This document shows, in pieces, positions 31,470 through 41,295 of a DNA stretch of 64,000 nt (position 1 is its first letter; every line of letters begins with the position of its first letter). The notes below the pieces were generated by a model. That model had not been told where the DNA came from. It worked only from the letters and a program-made list of their open reading frames with translations, and searched no databases. This DNA comes from Pseudomonas sp. NCCP-436 (GTDB lineage Bacteria > Pseudomonadota > Gammaproteobacteria > Pseudomonadales > Pseudomonadaceae): NCBI RefSeq assembly GCF_019656335.1, contig NZ_BPLZ01000006.1:151973-215972 (forward strand), given 5' to 3'. Made by a program: the position numbers and the translations under genes.

Positions 31470-32476
31470 TGCTTACCCCGTGCTTCGACCAGCGCCTCGG
31501 CCAGCTGATTGACGGCCATGGCGTACATCACGCTGCGATTGTAACGGGTGATGGTGAAAAAGTTGGGCAGACCGAACCAGTATTCGTCACCTTCAGCACC
31601 TTCCAGACGAAACGCCGTGACCGGTGTCTCATCGGCCAGTACATCGGCACTGCGCCAGCCCAGCTCACGCAGCTCAGCAACGCTCTTTACCGGATCAAGC
31701 CCCTGGGTCAGCCCTTCATCGACCCGCTCGCCGCTGACTTCGGCACGACTGGCCACCTGGCCGCCTGCTTGCCAGCCGTGGCGTTTGAAATAGCTGGCGA
31801 CGCTGCCAATGGCATCGGTCGGGTTGCTCCAGATATTGATGCGTCCATCGCCGTCGAAATCCACGGCATAGGCCCGGAAGCTGCTGGGCATGAACTGCGG
31901 CAGTCCCATGGCGCCGGCATAAGAACCCTTGAGCGAGAGCGGGTCGACCTGTTCCTCACGGGCCAACAGCAGAAACTCGCGCAGCTCCTTGCGGAAGAAC
32001 GGCGCACGCGGCGGATAGTCGAAAGCCAGGGTCGACAAGGCATCCATTACCCGCCAGCTACCGGTATTGCCGCCATAAAAGGTTTCCACACCGATGATGG
32101 CGACAATGAACTGAGGTGCCACACCATATTCGGCCTCGGCCTTCTCCAGCGCAGCCTGGTTGCGGCTCCAGAATTCCACTCCCTGGCTGATGCGCTTGTC
32201 GGTGATAAAGATCGGCCGGTAATCCTTCCACGGTTTGACCTTTTCCGCCGGACGCGAAATGGCGTCGAGAATCGCCTGCTTGCGCTCCACTTCAGCAAAC
32301 AGCCCTTGCAACTGCTCGCTGGCAAAGCCGTAGTCGCGGGTCAGTTCGTCGATGAACTCGGCCACCTGCGGCGCCCCCTGATAGTCGGCCGCCACGGCCT
32401 GGGCAGCGGTACCCAACGCACCGGCCAGGCCAATCCCCAGCAGCGTTCGAGCCGCCCAACTGCGCAATGCATGCAT
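31466..32476 (-). CDS. mltB: MltB/SltB1-type lytic transglycosylase
   Basis: Cleaves the glycan strand with formation of 1,6-anhydroMurNAc. About 336 residues from the ATG at 32476, which begins a signal peptide ending near AQAVAA. There is no lipobox Cys, so this is the soluble periplasmic SltB1-like form. Catalytic Glu lies in IIGVETFYGG; GAMGLPQFMPSS and DFDGDGRINIW are family blocks. The frame extends to a GTG at 32512 overlapping rodA, but the signal peptide favours 32476. Confidence 0.93.
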   Translation of the reverse strand: MHALRSWAARTLLGIGLAGALGTAAQAVAADYQGAPQVAEFIDELTRDYGFASEQLQGLFAEVERKQAILDAISRPAEKVKPWKDYRPIFITDKRISQGVEFWSRNQAALEKAEAEYGVAPQFIVAIIGVETFYGGNTGSWRVMDALSTLAFDYPPRAPFFRKELREFLLLAREEQVDPLSLKGSYAGAMGLPQFMPSSFRAYAVDFDGDGRINIWSNPTDAIGSVASYFKRHGWQAGGQVASRAEVSGERVDEGLTQGLDPVKSVAELRELGWRSADVLADETPVTAFRLEGAEGDEYWFGLPNFFTITRYNRSVMYAMAVNQLAEALVEARGKQ

Positions 32477-32493
32477 CGATTCAAAACTCCCGA

Positions 32494-33639
32494 TCAAACC
32501 TGGGCGATCCACTTTCTATGGGTATGGATCGCCATCAAAACTCCAAAGCCGGCCAACAGCGTCACCAGATGAGTACCCCCATAGCTGATGAACGGCAACG
32601 GCACCCCTACGACTGGCAGCAACCCACTGACCATCCCGATATTGACAAAGACATAGACGAAAAAGGTCATGGTCAGCGCTCCGGCCAGCAGCTTGCCAAA
32701 CAGCGACTGAGCCTGGACGGTAATTACCAAACCACGCGCGAGCAACAGCAAATACAACAACAGCAACAAACAGACACCAACCAGCCCGAACTCTTCAGCC
32801 AGCACGGCGATGATAAAGTCCGTATGGCTTTCCGGCAAAAAGTCCAGGTGCGACTGAGTACCCAGCAGCCAGCCCTTGCCCAGCACTCCGCCGGAACCGA
32901 TGGCAGCTTTCGACTGAATGATGTTCCAGCCCGCACCCAGAGGGTCACTTTCCGGATTGAGGAAAGTCAGCACCCGGCGCTTCTGGTAGTCATGCATGAC
33001 GAAGTACCACATGCCCACGGCAATCGGCACCACCGCAGCCGCCGCGCCAGCAATCCAGCGCCACTGCAGCCCGGCCATAAAAACAACGAAGGCGCCAGAA
33101 GCAAGAATCAGCAGCGAAGTGCCCAGATCCGGCTGCTTGACGATCAGCACGAAAGGCACGCCGATCATCGCCAGACTGATCAGCACATGCTTGAACCTCG
33201 GCGGCAGGCTGTGCCGGGACAGGTACCAGGCAATGGTCATCGGCATGATGATTTTCATCAGTTCCGAGGGCTGAAAGCGGATCACCCCGGGAATGTTGAT
33301 CCAGCGCGTGGCCCCCATCGCCGTGTGCCCCATTACCTCAACCACCCCCAGCAAAGCGACGCCGATCACATAGGCCAGCGGCACCCAACGCGCCATAAAA
33401 CGTGGATCGAGCTGGGCAATCACCACCACAGCGGCCATGCCGATACCGAAAGAGGAGGCCTGCTTGAGCAGCAGATCCACATTCTTGCCACTGGCCGAAT
33501 AGAGGATGAACAAACCGCCGGCGCCGAGCATGAGCAGCAACAGCAGCAGCCAGCCATCGAGGTGCAGACGCTGCAGCAGACTGGCACGGCGGCGCAGCAC
33601 ATCCTCGTCGGACAGCACCCGGTCGAAATTGCTCTTCAT
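32494..33639 (-). CDS. rodA: RodA, SEDS glycosyltransferase of the elongasome
   Basis: Polymerises lipid II during side-wall growth together with PBP2. 381 residues, about ten membrane helices, with SEDS motifs RWINIPG, QPSELMKI, AEEFGLVG and PFISYGGTHLV. The start overlaps the mrdA stop by four bases (ATGA), the usual mrdA-rodA coupling. It is the counterpart of FtsW-FtsI encoded at 729-8934. Confidence 0.97.
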   Translation of the reverse strand: MKSNFDRVLSDEDVLRRRASLLQRLHLDGWLLLLLLMLGAGGLFILYSASGKNVDLLLKQASSFGIGMAAVVVIAQLDPRFMARWVPLAYVIGVALLGVVEVMGHTAMGATRWINIPGVIRFQPSELMKIIMPMTIAWYLSRHSLPPRFKHVLISLAMIGVPFVLIVKQPDLGTSLLILASGAFVVFMAGLQWRWIAGAAAAVVPIAVGMWYFVMHDYQKRRVLTFLNPESDPLGAGWNIIQSKAAIGSGGVLGKGWLLGTQSHLDFLPESHTDFIIAVLAEEFGLVGVCLLLLLYLLLLARGLVITVQAQSLFGKLLAGALTMTFFVYVFVNIGMVSGLLPVVGVPLPFISYGGTHLVTLLAGFGVLMAIHTHRKWIAQV

Positions 33640-35531
33640 CGCTGGGTAACCTCGGCATTGGCAGGTGAACTGGCGAATTGGGCCTTGAGCTGCCCGTTGT
33701 CATCCAGCAGCCAGGCATCCATCACCTGCTTGACCACCGGTGCGGCGACCCCGGAACCAGACTCGCCGTTTTCCACCATCACCGCCACCGCGATCTGCGG
33801 GTTTTCCACCGGAGCAAAAGCAACGAACAGGGCATGATCGCGATGACGCTCCTGCAGCTTGTTGCGGTCATACTTCTCGCCCTGCCTGATGGCCACCACC
33901 TGCGCCGTACCACTCTTGCCGGCAATACGGTAGGCCGCCTCCTCACCCACCTTGCGTGCCGTACCGCGAGCACCGTGCATGACTTCCTCCATAGCGCGGA
34001 TACCGTAGTCCCAAAACTTCGGATCACGCAGCACGATATCCGGCAGCGGATTCTCGTCCACCGGACGGCGACCATCGATACTCTTGGCCAGATGCGGGCG
34101 AATCCACTTGCCACGGGTGGCCATCAGTGTCGTGGCCTGAGCCAGCTGCAGTGGCGTAGTTTGCATGTAGCCCTGACCGATGCCGAGAATCAACGTCTCG
34201 CCCGGGTACCAGGGCTGGCGGTAACGGGCCCGCTTCCATTCGCGCGAAGGCATCAGCCCGGCGGTCTCCTCGAACATGTCCAGCGCCACGCGCTGGCCGA
34301 GACCGAAGCGGCTCATGTACTCGTGCAAACGATCCACGCCCATTTTGTGCGCCAGATCGTAAAAATAGGTGTCGTTGGAACGGGCAATCGCCAGGTTCAG
34401 ATCCACCCAGCCGTCGCCATTGCGGTTCCAGTTGCGGTACTTGTGACTGTGGTTGGGCAGTTGGTAGAAGCCCGGGTCGAACACCCGCGAGGTGGGTGTG
34501 ACTACGCCGGCATCCAGGCCTGCCACAGCCACCATCGGCTTGATCGTCGAGCCTGGCGGATAAAGCCCGCGCAGTACCCGGTTGTACAGCGGCTGATCGA
34601 TGGAATCACGCAACTCGCCGTAAGCCTTGAAGCTGATCCCTGTAACGAAGGGATTGGGGTCGAAGCTCGGTTGGCTGACCATCGCCAGCACCTCGCCAGT
34701 GTTCGGGTCAATGGCCACCACCGCCCCACGTCGACCACCCAAGGCACTCTCTGCGGCCTCCTGCAGGCGTACATCGAGACTCAGAACAATGTCCTTGCCC
34801 GGTTTCGGATCAATGCGGTTGAGCACCCGCAGCACCCGCCCACGAGCATTGGTCTCGACCTCCTCGTAGCCTACCTCGCCGTGCAACTCATCCTCGTAGA
34901 AACGCTCAATACCGGTCTTGCCGATGTGGTGGGTGCCGGCATAGTCGGTCGGATCCAGGCGCTTCAGCTCCTGTTCGTTGATACGTCCGACATAACCGAC
35001 CGAATGAGCGAAATGCTCCCTCTGCGGATAGTGGCGTACCAATTGTGCTGCCACCTCCACACCTGGCAGGCGGAACTGGTTGACCGCCACACGGGCGATC
35101 TGCTCCTCGCTCAGCTCGAACAGGATCGGCACCGGCTCAAATGGCCGGCGCCCCTGACGCACGCGGCGCTCGAACAACTCGCGTTCGTCAGCGCTCAGTT
35201 CCAGCACTTCGACCACGGTATCAAGCACGCTGAGCCAGTCTCCGGCACGCTCACGAGTCACCGTCAGACTGAAACTGGGCCGGTTGTCGGCGATGATCAC
35301 CCCGTTGCGGTCGAAGATCAGACCACGGGTCGGCGGCAGCGGCTGCACATGAATGCGGTTGTTCTCCGCCAGGGTGCTGTGATGCTCGTACTGGATCACC
35401 TGCAGGTAGTACATGCGCGCAATCAGTACGCAGATCAGCAGCACAATGAGCATCACCCCAATCAGCACACGGCCGCGCACTACGCGCGCGTCTTTCTCGT
35501 GGTCCTTGATGCGAATCGGCTGGTGGGGCAT
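33636..35531 (-). CDS. mrdA: PBP2 (MrdA/PbpA), elongation transpeptidase
   Basis: Class B penicillin-binding protein of the elongasome, 631 residues. One membrane helix (about 21-42), pedestal domain (about 60-270), then the transpeptidase domain with STIK (328-331), SND and KSGT motifs. Mecillinam-type beta-lactams target this protein in general. Downstream of rlmH by 18 bases. Confidence 0.97.
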   Translation of the reverse strand: MPHQPIRIKDHEKDARVVRGRVLIGVMLIVLLICVLIARMYYLQVIQYEHHSTLAENNRIHVQPLPPTRGLIFDRNGVIIADNRPSFSLTVTRERAGDWLSVLDTVVEVLELSADERELFERRVRQGRRPFEPVPILFELSEEQIARVAVNQFRLPGVEVAAQLVRHYPQREHFAHSVGYVGRINEQELKRLDPTDYAGTHHIGKTGIERFYEDELHGEVGYEEVETNARGRVLRVLNRIDPKPGKDIVLSLDVRLQEAAESALGGRRGAVVAIDPNTGEVLAMVSQPSFDPNPFVTGISFKAYGELRDSIDQPLYNRVLRGLYPPGSTIKPMVAVAGLDAGVVTPTSRVFDPGFYQLPNHSHKYRNWNRNGDGWVDLNLAIARSNDTYFYDLAHKMGVDRLHEYMSRFGLGQRVALDMFEETAGLMPSREWKRARYRQPWYPGETLILGIGQGYMQTTPLQLAQATTLMATRGKWIRPHLAKSIDGRRPVDENPLPDIVLRDPKFWDYGIRAMEEVMHGARGTARKVGEEAAYRIAGKSGTAQVVAIRQGEKYDRNKLQERHRDHALFVAFAPVENPQIAVAVMVENGESGSGVAAPVVKQVMDAWLLDDNGQLKAQFASSPANAEVTQR

Positions 35532-35549
35532 CGCCAGGCAGTGCCTACT

Positions 35550-36017
35550 TCACTTGTGGTAGGGATGGCCGGACAACACGGTCCAGGCACGGTAGATTTG
35601 TTCGCCCAGCAACACTCGAACCAACGGATGCGGCAAGGTCAGAGGCGACAGCGACCAACGCTGCTCGCTGCGCGCGCAGACTTCCGGGGCCAACCCTTCC
35701 GGCCCGCCGACCATGAGGTTGACGTTGCGCGCCTCCAGGCGCCAGCGATCCAGTTCGGCAGCCAGTTGCTCGGTGCTCCATGGCCTGCCATTGACCTCCA
35801 GAGTGACAATGCGTTCGCCCGGCTGCACCTTGCTCAACATGGCCTCGCCTTCCTGGCGGATTAACCGGGCAACGTCGGCATTCTTGCCGCGCGTCTGCAG
35901 CGGGATTTCCACCAGCTCCAGCGGCAGCTCCGGCGGCAGGCGCTTGACATACTCCTGCCAGCCCTCCTCGACCCAGCGCGGCATGCGCGAGCCGACGGCA
36001 ATCAGCCTGATGCGCAT
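35550..36017 (-). CDS. rlmH: RlmH, 23S rRNA pseudouridine-1915 N3-methyltransferase
   Basis: SPOUT-class methyltransferase that modifies pseudouridine 1915 in helix 69 of the 70S ribosome. 155 residues, with [11 protein letters not shown] (SAM-binding knot) and the C-terminal [20 protein letters not shown]. It follows rsfS by nine bases, as in most gammaproteobacteria. Confidence 0.97.
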   Translation of the reverse strand: MRIRLIAVGSRMPRWVEEGWQEYVKRLPPELPLELVEIPLQTRGKNADVARLIRQEGEAMLSKVQPGERIVTLEVNGRPWSTEQLAAELDRWRLEARNVNLMVGGPEGLAPEVCARSEQRWSLSPLTLPHPLVRVLLGEQIYRAWTVLSGHPYHK

Positions 36018-36026
36018 GAGCGAACC

Positions 36027-36395
36027 TTACTCGGCGCTGTGCTGGGCGCGGCTCTGCTCGGCGCCCTGCCACAGGCGCTCGAGATCGTAGAACTGGCGAG
36101 TGGCCGGCAGCATCACGTGCACCACCACGTCGCCCAGGTCGAGCAGCGCCCACTCACCGGCATCCAGACCTTCACTGCCAATCGGCCGCACGCCCTGTTC
36201 CTTGACCTTTTCCAGCACGTTGTCCACCAGAGCCTTGACCTGTCGGCCGGAGCTGCCGCTGGCAATAACCATGAAATCGGTGATGCTGGTCTTTTCCTTG
36301 ACGTCGATGACGGTGATATCCGTCGCCTTGATTTCTTCCAGTGCCGCAACGGCAATCTTGACCAGCTCAGCGCTGGGCATTTTCTGTTTACTCAT
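36027..36395 (-). CDS. rsfS: RsfS, ribosomal silencing factor
   Basis: Binds L14 on the 50S subunit and blocks subunit joining under nutrient limitation. 122 residues with the RsfS core [21 protein letters not shown] split over two strands, [15 protein letters not shown] and [14 protein letters not shown]. It sits between nadD and rlmH, its standard context. Confidence 0.95.
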   Translation of the reverse strand: MSKQKMPSAELVKIAVAALEEIKATDITVIDVKEKTSITDFMVIASGSSGRQVKALVDNVLEKVKEQGVRPIGSEGLDAGEWALLDLGDVVVHVMLPATRQFYDLERLWQGAEQSRAQHSAE

Positions 36396-36449
36396 GTTCG
36401 ACTCATTTGCCTCATATAGGGTGGACGCTGCGCCTTCGAGCGCCGCGCT

Positions 36450-37133
36450 TCAAGCTTCGGGCACGGCATAAAGCCGATGCGCCTGAATATAGGCCAGCAC
36501 CGCGTCCGGCAGCAGGTAGCGCGCCGAGCGGCCGGTGGCCAGCAACTGGCGGATCTGCGTAGCGGAAATCGCCAGCGGTGTCTGCCAAATGAAACTGATC
36601 TGTCCGCCAGGCCCGGCCAGGCTCAGCGGGTCGCTGACACTACGTGCCGCCAGTAGATCGCGCAGCGCCTCCGGCGCCTCGCTGCCGGCATCCGGCCGCT
36701 GCAACACCAGCAGATGACAGTGTTCCAGCAGCGCCTGCCAGCGATGCCAGCTCGGCAGACCACAGAAGGCATCCCAGCCCAGCAGCAGAAATACCTGATC
36801 GCTCGCACTCAACTCTGCACGCAGCGACTCCAGGGTGTCGATGGTGTAGGACGGCCGGTCGCGTCGCAGCTCTCGGTCGTCCACCGACAGCCGTGATTCA
36901 TCGGCCACCGCCAGCTTGACCATGGCCAGTCGCTGCTCGGCACTGACCTGCGGCATCTCGCGGTGCGGCGGCCGCGCACTGGGAACCAGCCGCAGCTCGT
37001 CCAGCACCATTAACTCGGCCACCTCAAGCGCTGCACGCAGGTGGCCGTTATGCACCGGATTGAAGGTTCCGCCCAACAGGCCAATGCGCCGGGCGTACGG
37101 GGTTCGGGCGCCAGAGGCGTCGCTATGCTTCAT
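36450..37133 (-). CDS. nadD: NadD, nicotinate-mononucleotide adenylyltransferase
   Basis: Adenylates nicotinate mononucleotide in NAD synthesis. The nucleotidyltransferase motif is [12 protein letters not shown] and the C-terminal ISATQIR (SxTxxR) is present. At 227 residues it has about 13 extra N-terminal residues compared with P. aeruginosa NadD as I recall it. A real start closer to the RRIGLLGG segment is possible, but no better start codon was found. It begins one base after the proA stop. Confidence 0.93.
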   Translation of the reverse strand: MKHSDASGARTPYARRIGLLGGTFNPVHNGHLRAALEVAELMVLDELRLVPSARPPHREMPQVSAEQRLAMVKLAVADESRLSVDDRELRRDRPSYTIDTLESLRAELSASDQVFLLLGWDAFCGLPSWHRWQALLEHCHLLVLQRPDAGSEAPEALRDLLAARSVSDPLSLAGPGGQISFIWQTPLAISATQIRQLLATGRSARYLLPDAVLAYIQAHRLYAVPEA

Positions 37134-38399
37134 CTAGGTGCGGATATGTCCGTCGCCGAATACTACGTACTTCTGGCTGGTCAGCCCCTCCAGGCCAACC
37201 GGGCCACGCGCATGCAGCTTGTCGGTGGAGATACCGATCTCCGCCCCCAGGCCGTACTCGAAGCCATCGGCAAAGCGCGTCGAGGCGTTGACCATGACCG
37301 AGGCGGAGTCCACCTCGGTGAGAAAGCGCCGCGCATCCGTGAGGCTCTCGGTGATGATCGAGTCGGTGTGCTGCGAACCATAGTGATTGATATGCTCGAT
37401 CGCCGCGTCCAGCGAGTCGACGATACGAATCGCCAGGATCGGCGCGTTGTACTCGGCGTACCAGTCGTCCTCGCTCGCCTCCAGCACATCACTACCCAGC
37501 AGCGCACGGGTAGCCGCATCGCCACGCAGCTCCACGCCCTTCTCGCGATAGATGGCAGCCAGCGGCGGCAGCAGACGCTCGGCAATAGCCTGGTGCACCA
37601 GCAAGGTTTCCATGGCGTTGCACGGCGAATAGCGCTGGGTCTTGGCGTTATCGCAAACGCGAATAGCCTTGTCGAGGTCAGCCGCAATATCCACATAGAC
37701 GTGGCAGACGCCATCCAGATGCTTGATCACCGGCACCTTGGCATCGCGGCTGATACGTTCGATCAGCCCCTTGCCACCGCGCGGCACAATTACGTCGACG
37801 AACTCCGGCATGCTGATCAACTCACCCACCGCGGCGCGATCCGTGGTTTCCACGACCTGCACGCTGGCGTCCGGCAAGCCGGCCTCCGCCAGCCCCTGAC
37901 GAATGCAGCGGGCAATCGCCTGATTGGAATGGATGGCCTCGGAGCCGCCGCGCAGGATGGTGGCGTTACCGGATTTCAGGCACAGGCTGGCCGCCTCGAT
38001 GGTCACGTTCGGCCGCGATTCGTAGATGATGCCGATCACCCCAAGCGGTACGCGCATACGGCCCACCTGGATACCGGAAGGCAGGTAGCGCATGTCCTGG
38101 ATCTCGCCAATCGGGTCAGGCAGCGTGGCTACCTGGCGCAGGCCCTCGATCATGCCGTCGATCACCTTCGGAGTCAGCGCCAACCGGTCGATCATGGCCG
38201 GCGCCAGGCCATTGGCGCGCGCAGCGGCCAGGTCCTGTTCGTTGGCGGTAGCCAGCTCGGCGCGGGCGGCGTCGAGGGCTTGAGCGGCGGCCAGCAATGC
38301 GCGGTTCTTCTGCGCGGTGCTGGCCCGGGCAAGTACCCGCGAAGCCTGACGGGCGGCCTGGCCCAGGCGGGACATGTAATCGTGCACGGACTCGGTCAT
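37134..38399 (-). CDS. proA: ProA, gamma-glutamyl phosphate reductase
   Basis: Second step of proline synthesis: reduces gamma-glutamyl phosphate to glutamate semialdehyde with NADPH. 421 residues, aldehyde-dehydrogenase-like, with [31 protein letters not shown] and the Cys-containing [10 protein letters not shown]. proB is not adjacent. The first gene of a long minus-strand run through nadD, rsfS, rlmH, mrdA and rodA. Confidence 0.97.
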   Translation of the reverse strand: MTESVHDYMSRLGQAARQASRVLARASTAQKNRALLAAAQALDAARAELATANEQDLAAARANGLAPAMIDRLALTPKVIDGMIEGLRQVATLPDPIGEIQDMRYLPSGIQVGRMRVPLGVIGIIYESRPNVTIEAASLCLKSGNATILRGGSEAIHSNQAIARCIRQGLAEAGLPDASVQVVETTDRAAVGELISMPEFVDVIVPRGGKGLIERISRDAKVPVIKHLDGVCHVYVDIAADLDKAIRVCDNAKTQRYSPCNAMETLLVHQAIAERLLPPLAAIYREKGVELRGDAATRALLGSDVLEASEDDWYAEYNAPILAIRIVDSLDAAIEHINHYGSQHTDSIITESLTDARRFLTEVDSASVMVNASTRFADGFEYGLGAEIGISTDKLHARGPVGLEGLTSQKYVVFGDGHIRT

Positions 38400-38545
38400 G
38401 GCGGAGTAGATCTGGGAAATGGAAAAAGGGGCTGATTATAGCCGGCTCGCAGAGCCACGCCCAGCGGCGTCTGGCGGCCTAGCTCCGAATGCAGCTACAG
38501 AGCCCCGACTGATATGCTCGCGCCTCCGAATCAAGCTGAAAGACC

Positions 38546-39274
38546 ATGCAACCAACCATGCCTGTCGCCCTTGCTCCGGATCTACCCTGGCCCGGAGCTC
38601 GACCACTGCCTGACGCCTTTTTCAACCGCGATGCCCAGACACTGGCGCGCGAACTGCTCGGCAAGGTGATCCGCCACCGCTTCGGCGGACTCTGGCTCAG
38701 CGCCCGCATCATCGAGACCGAAGCCTACTATCTGGTCGACAAGGGCAGTCATGCCTCACTCGGCTACACCGAAAAGCGCCGTGCGCTGTTCGCCGACGGC
38801 GGCCATATCTACATGTACTACGCCCGTGGTGGCGACTCCCTGAACTTCAGCGCCCATGGTCCGGGCAACGCAGTTCTGATCAAATCCGCCTACCCCTGGC
38901 TGGACGCGCACAGCGGCCCCGAAGCCCTGGCCACGATGCAGCGCAACAATCCGGACGGCCACGGCCAACCCAGGCCAGCCGAGCGCCTGTGCGCTGGCCA
39001 GACCCTGCTGTGCCGGGCTCTGGGCCTGAAAGTACGGGACTGGGATGCGCAACGCTTCGACCTCAAGCGCCTGTTCGTCGAGGACGTTGGCGAACAGCCT
39101 GCGGCCATCATCCAGTGCGCACGCCTGGGAATTCCTAAAGGCCGCGACGAGCATCTGCCTTACCGTTTCGTCGATGCCGACTACACCCGTCACTGCACAC
39201 GCAACCCATTGCGTCGCGGCCAGGTCGAAGGTCGTGATTATCGAATGCTGACAGCGGAGCCCTCGCAAGCATGA
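38546..39274 (+). CDS. mpg: 3-methyladenine DNA glycosylase, AAG/MPG type
   Basis: Excises alkylated purines. 242 residues of the eukaryote-like MPG family: ARELLGKVIRHR, the catalytic region ARIIETEAYYLVDKGSHAS, MYYARG and RLGIPKGRDEHLPYRFVD. A second ATG at 38558 could be the real start. Divergent from proA and overlapping the DedA-PAP2 gene by four bases (ATGA). Confidence 0.9.
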   Translation: MQPTMPVALAPDLPWPGARPLPDAFFNRDAQTLARELLGKVIRHRFGGLWLSARIIETEAYYLVDKGSHASLGYTEKRRALFADGGHIYMYYARGGDSLNFSAHGPGNAVLIKSAYPWLDAHSGPEALATMQRNNPDGHGQPRPAERLCAGQTLLCRALGLKVRDWDAQRFDLKRLFVEDVGEQPAAIIQCARLGIPKGRDEHLPYRFVDADYTRHCTRNPLRRGQVEGRDYRMLTAEPSQA

Positions 39275-40587
39275 TGCACTGGTTCGACGGACTCACCCTG
39301 TGGCTGCAGGGCAACCCGCACTGGCTGGCTCTGGCCATTTTCCTGAGCGCCTGCCTGGAATGCCTGGCCGTGGCCGGAATTGTGGTGCCCGGTGTCCTGT
39401 TGCTGTTCAGCCTGGCGGTTCTGGCCGGCAGCGGTGCCGTGCCACTGTGGCAGGTGCTATTGCTGGGCTATGCCGGCGGGCTGCTTGGCGATGCACTGTC
39501 CTACGGGCTGGGGCGGTGCTTCCATCAGAACATCCGGCGACTACCGCTACTACGCGAGCATCCGCAATGGCTGGTGACGGCAGAGCGCTATTTCCAACGC
39601 TACGGAGTGATGAGCCTGCTGATTGGGCGCTACATCGGCCCGCTACGCCCAATGCTGCCAATGGTGGCAGGCATGCTCGACATGCCGCTGCTGCGCTTCA
39701 TGCTGGTCAGCCTGCTGGCCGCTGCCGGCTGGGCCGTGGCCTATCTGCTGCCTGGCTGGGCCACTGGAGCAGCACTGCGCCTGCCATTGCCGGAAGGCTT
39801 CTGGAGTGCCGCCGGAATTGTCTGCGGCGTGCTGGCGACATGCCTGTTGCTGGTGATCCAGGCCAGTCTGCACGAGCGGCGCTGGAGCAGCGCCCTGGCC
39901 ACTTTGCTGGGTGCCATGACGCTGGCCGCACTGCTGGCCGGATTCAGCCAACTGGACAGCTTCGATCAGGGCTTGATGGCTCTGCTACAGTCAGAACGTC
40001 AGGCGCCCCTCGATCCGGTCGCCGTATTCATCACCCGCTTTGGCGATTTTAATCTGCAACTGGCCGCCGGGGTGCTGCTGGTGGCGCTGCTGCTGGCCTG
40101 CCGCCAATGGCAAGCCGGGATATTGGCCGGAAGCAGCCTGCTGCTGGCTGCCTGCGTCACAACTGCCCTTAAGCATCTGCTGGAGCGCCCCCGCCCGGAG
40201 ATACTGCTCCAGCCGCTGGAGAGCTACAGCATGCCCAGCGGCCACAGCTCGGCGGCCTTCGCCTTCTTCCTGGTGCTGGGGATACTGGCCGGACGCGGGA
40301 GCGCCGCACGCACCCGCCTGGCCTGGCTAGTGATCGCCAGCCTGCCGGCGCTGGCCATTGCCCTGTCGCGCGTTTACCTGGGCGTCCACTGGCCCACCGA
40401 CATCATTGCCGGCGCTCTGCTGGCAAGCACTGGCTGCGCCTTATGCCTGACACTGTGCCAACGCGCCGCGCCGCTACAACCTCTGCCCGCCCGGGTCTGG
40501 TGGCTGGTGCTGCCAGCCTGCCTGGCGCTGCTCGGGGTCATGGCCACCTGGCAGTTTTCCGCCGCGCTGCTGCGCTATAGCTACTGA
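39271..40587 (+). CDS. DedA-PAP2 fusion membrane protein
   Basis: 438 residues with many transmembrane helices. The N-terminal half (about 1-205) is DedA/SNARE-associated, with ECLAVAGIVVPG, GDALSYGLGR and GRYIGPLRPMLPMVAGML. The C-terminal half (about 215-410) is a type-2 phosphatidic-acid-phosphatase domain with all three motifs: KHLLERPRP, MPSGHSS and SRVYLGVHWPTD. Some DedA proteins flip undecaprenyl phosphate, and PAP2 enzymes dephosphorylate undecaprenyl pyrophosphate. The fusion therefore suggests lipid-carrier recycling, by inference only. Such fusions occur in other Pseudomonas. Confidence 0.88.
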   Translation: MMHWFDGLTLWLQGNPHWLALAIFLSACLECLAVAGIVVPGVLLLFSLAVLAGSGAVPLWQVLLLGYAGGLLGDALSYGLGRCFHQNIRRLPLLREHPQWLVTAERYFQRYGVMSLLIGRYIGPLRPMLPMVAGMLDMPLLRFMLVSLLAAAGWAVAYLLPGWATGAALRLPLPEGFWSAAGIVCGVLATCLLLVIQASLHERRWSSALATLLGAMTLAALLAGFSQLDSFDQGLMALLQSERQAPLDPVAVFITRFGDFNLQLAAGVLLVALLLACRQWQAGILAGSSLLLAACVTTALKHLLERPRPEILLQPLESYSMPSGHSSAAFAFFLVLGILAGRGSAARTRLAWLVIASLPALAIALSRVYLGVHWPTDIIAGALLASTGCALCLTLCQRAAPLQPLPARVWWLVLPACLALLGVMATWQFSAALLRYSY

Positions 40588-41168
40588 AACTCCTGCTGCA
40601 GGCCGTCGAGCAGAGCCCGCAGGCGTTCCAGACGCTGCCGAGGATCGTCGAGCTGCAGCAACTGCTGCTTCTGCTGGGCCTCGAATGGCAGCAGGTAGGC
40701 AAGCTGATTGGCCAGTTGCGACTGGCTGGCAGCCAAACCGGACATCCCCAGGCCTGTCACCAGCGGATGCTGCGCCAGCGCGGCGAGCAGTGCCGCCAGT
40801 TCGGCATGCTCTCCGAGCAGCGGACGATCCTCACCCTCGTCGAGCCACTGCACCTCGGCAATAGTCAGTTGATCCGGCAACACCTGCGCTCGCCCGACCC
40901 GAAAGCGCCGTCTGCCCTCGACCCTGATACCCAGCAAGCCATTGGGCCGCTGCTGGAAGTCACACACCCGCGCTTCGCAGCCCACAGCAGCAAAGCGGCT
41001 GGCTGCAGTGCCGACCTCCTCACCCTCGACAATGCACACTACGCCAAAGCCGCTATCCTGCTTCATGCAGCGACTGATCATGTCCAGATAGCGGGCCTCG
41101 AAGATCTGCAAATCGAGCAGACAGCCCGGGAACAGAACCGTGTTGAGAGGAAACAGGGGCAGCATCAT
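40581..41168 (-). CDS. LON substrate-binding-domain protein
   Basis: 195 residues corresponding only to the N-terminal (LAN) domain of Lon protease, without ATPase or peptidase parts. It starts LPLFPLNTVLFPG, followed by FEARYLDMI and FGVV. Free-standing Lon-N proteins are widespread and poorly understood. The 3' end overlaps the convergent DedA-PAP2 gene by seven bases. Confidence 0.88.
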   Translation of the reverse strand: MMLPLFPLNTVLFPGCLLDLQIFEARYLDMISRCMKQDSGFGVVCIVEGEEVGTAASRFAAVGCEARVCDFQQRPNGLLGIRVEGRRRFRVGRAQVLPDQLTIAEVQWLDEGEDRPLLGEHAELAALLAALAQHPLVTGLGMSGLAASQSQLANQLAYLLPFEAQQKQQLLQLDDPRQRLERLRALLDGLQQEFQ

Positions 41169-41295
41169 GGTCGCACGCCTTCAGCAGGAACTCCGCCTGC
41201 AGTGTGCCAGCCCCGCCCGCTGCTTCCCAGCCGCGGCAACCACAGACTTCGCCCCCGGCGGCCGGAGGCGAGGCCAGACACTTTTCCAGCCGGGG

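Noticed and set aside
33678..35864. A 728-codon open frame on the plus strand opposite mrdA and rlmH
   Set aside because: Shadow of the two minus-strand genes; composition and lack of any recognisable motif argue against coding.
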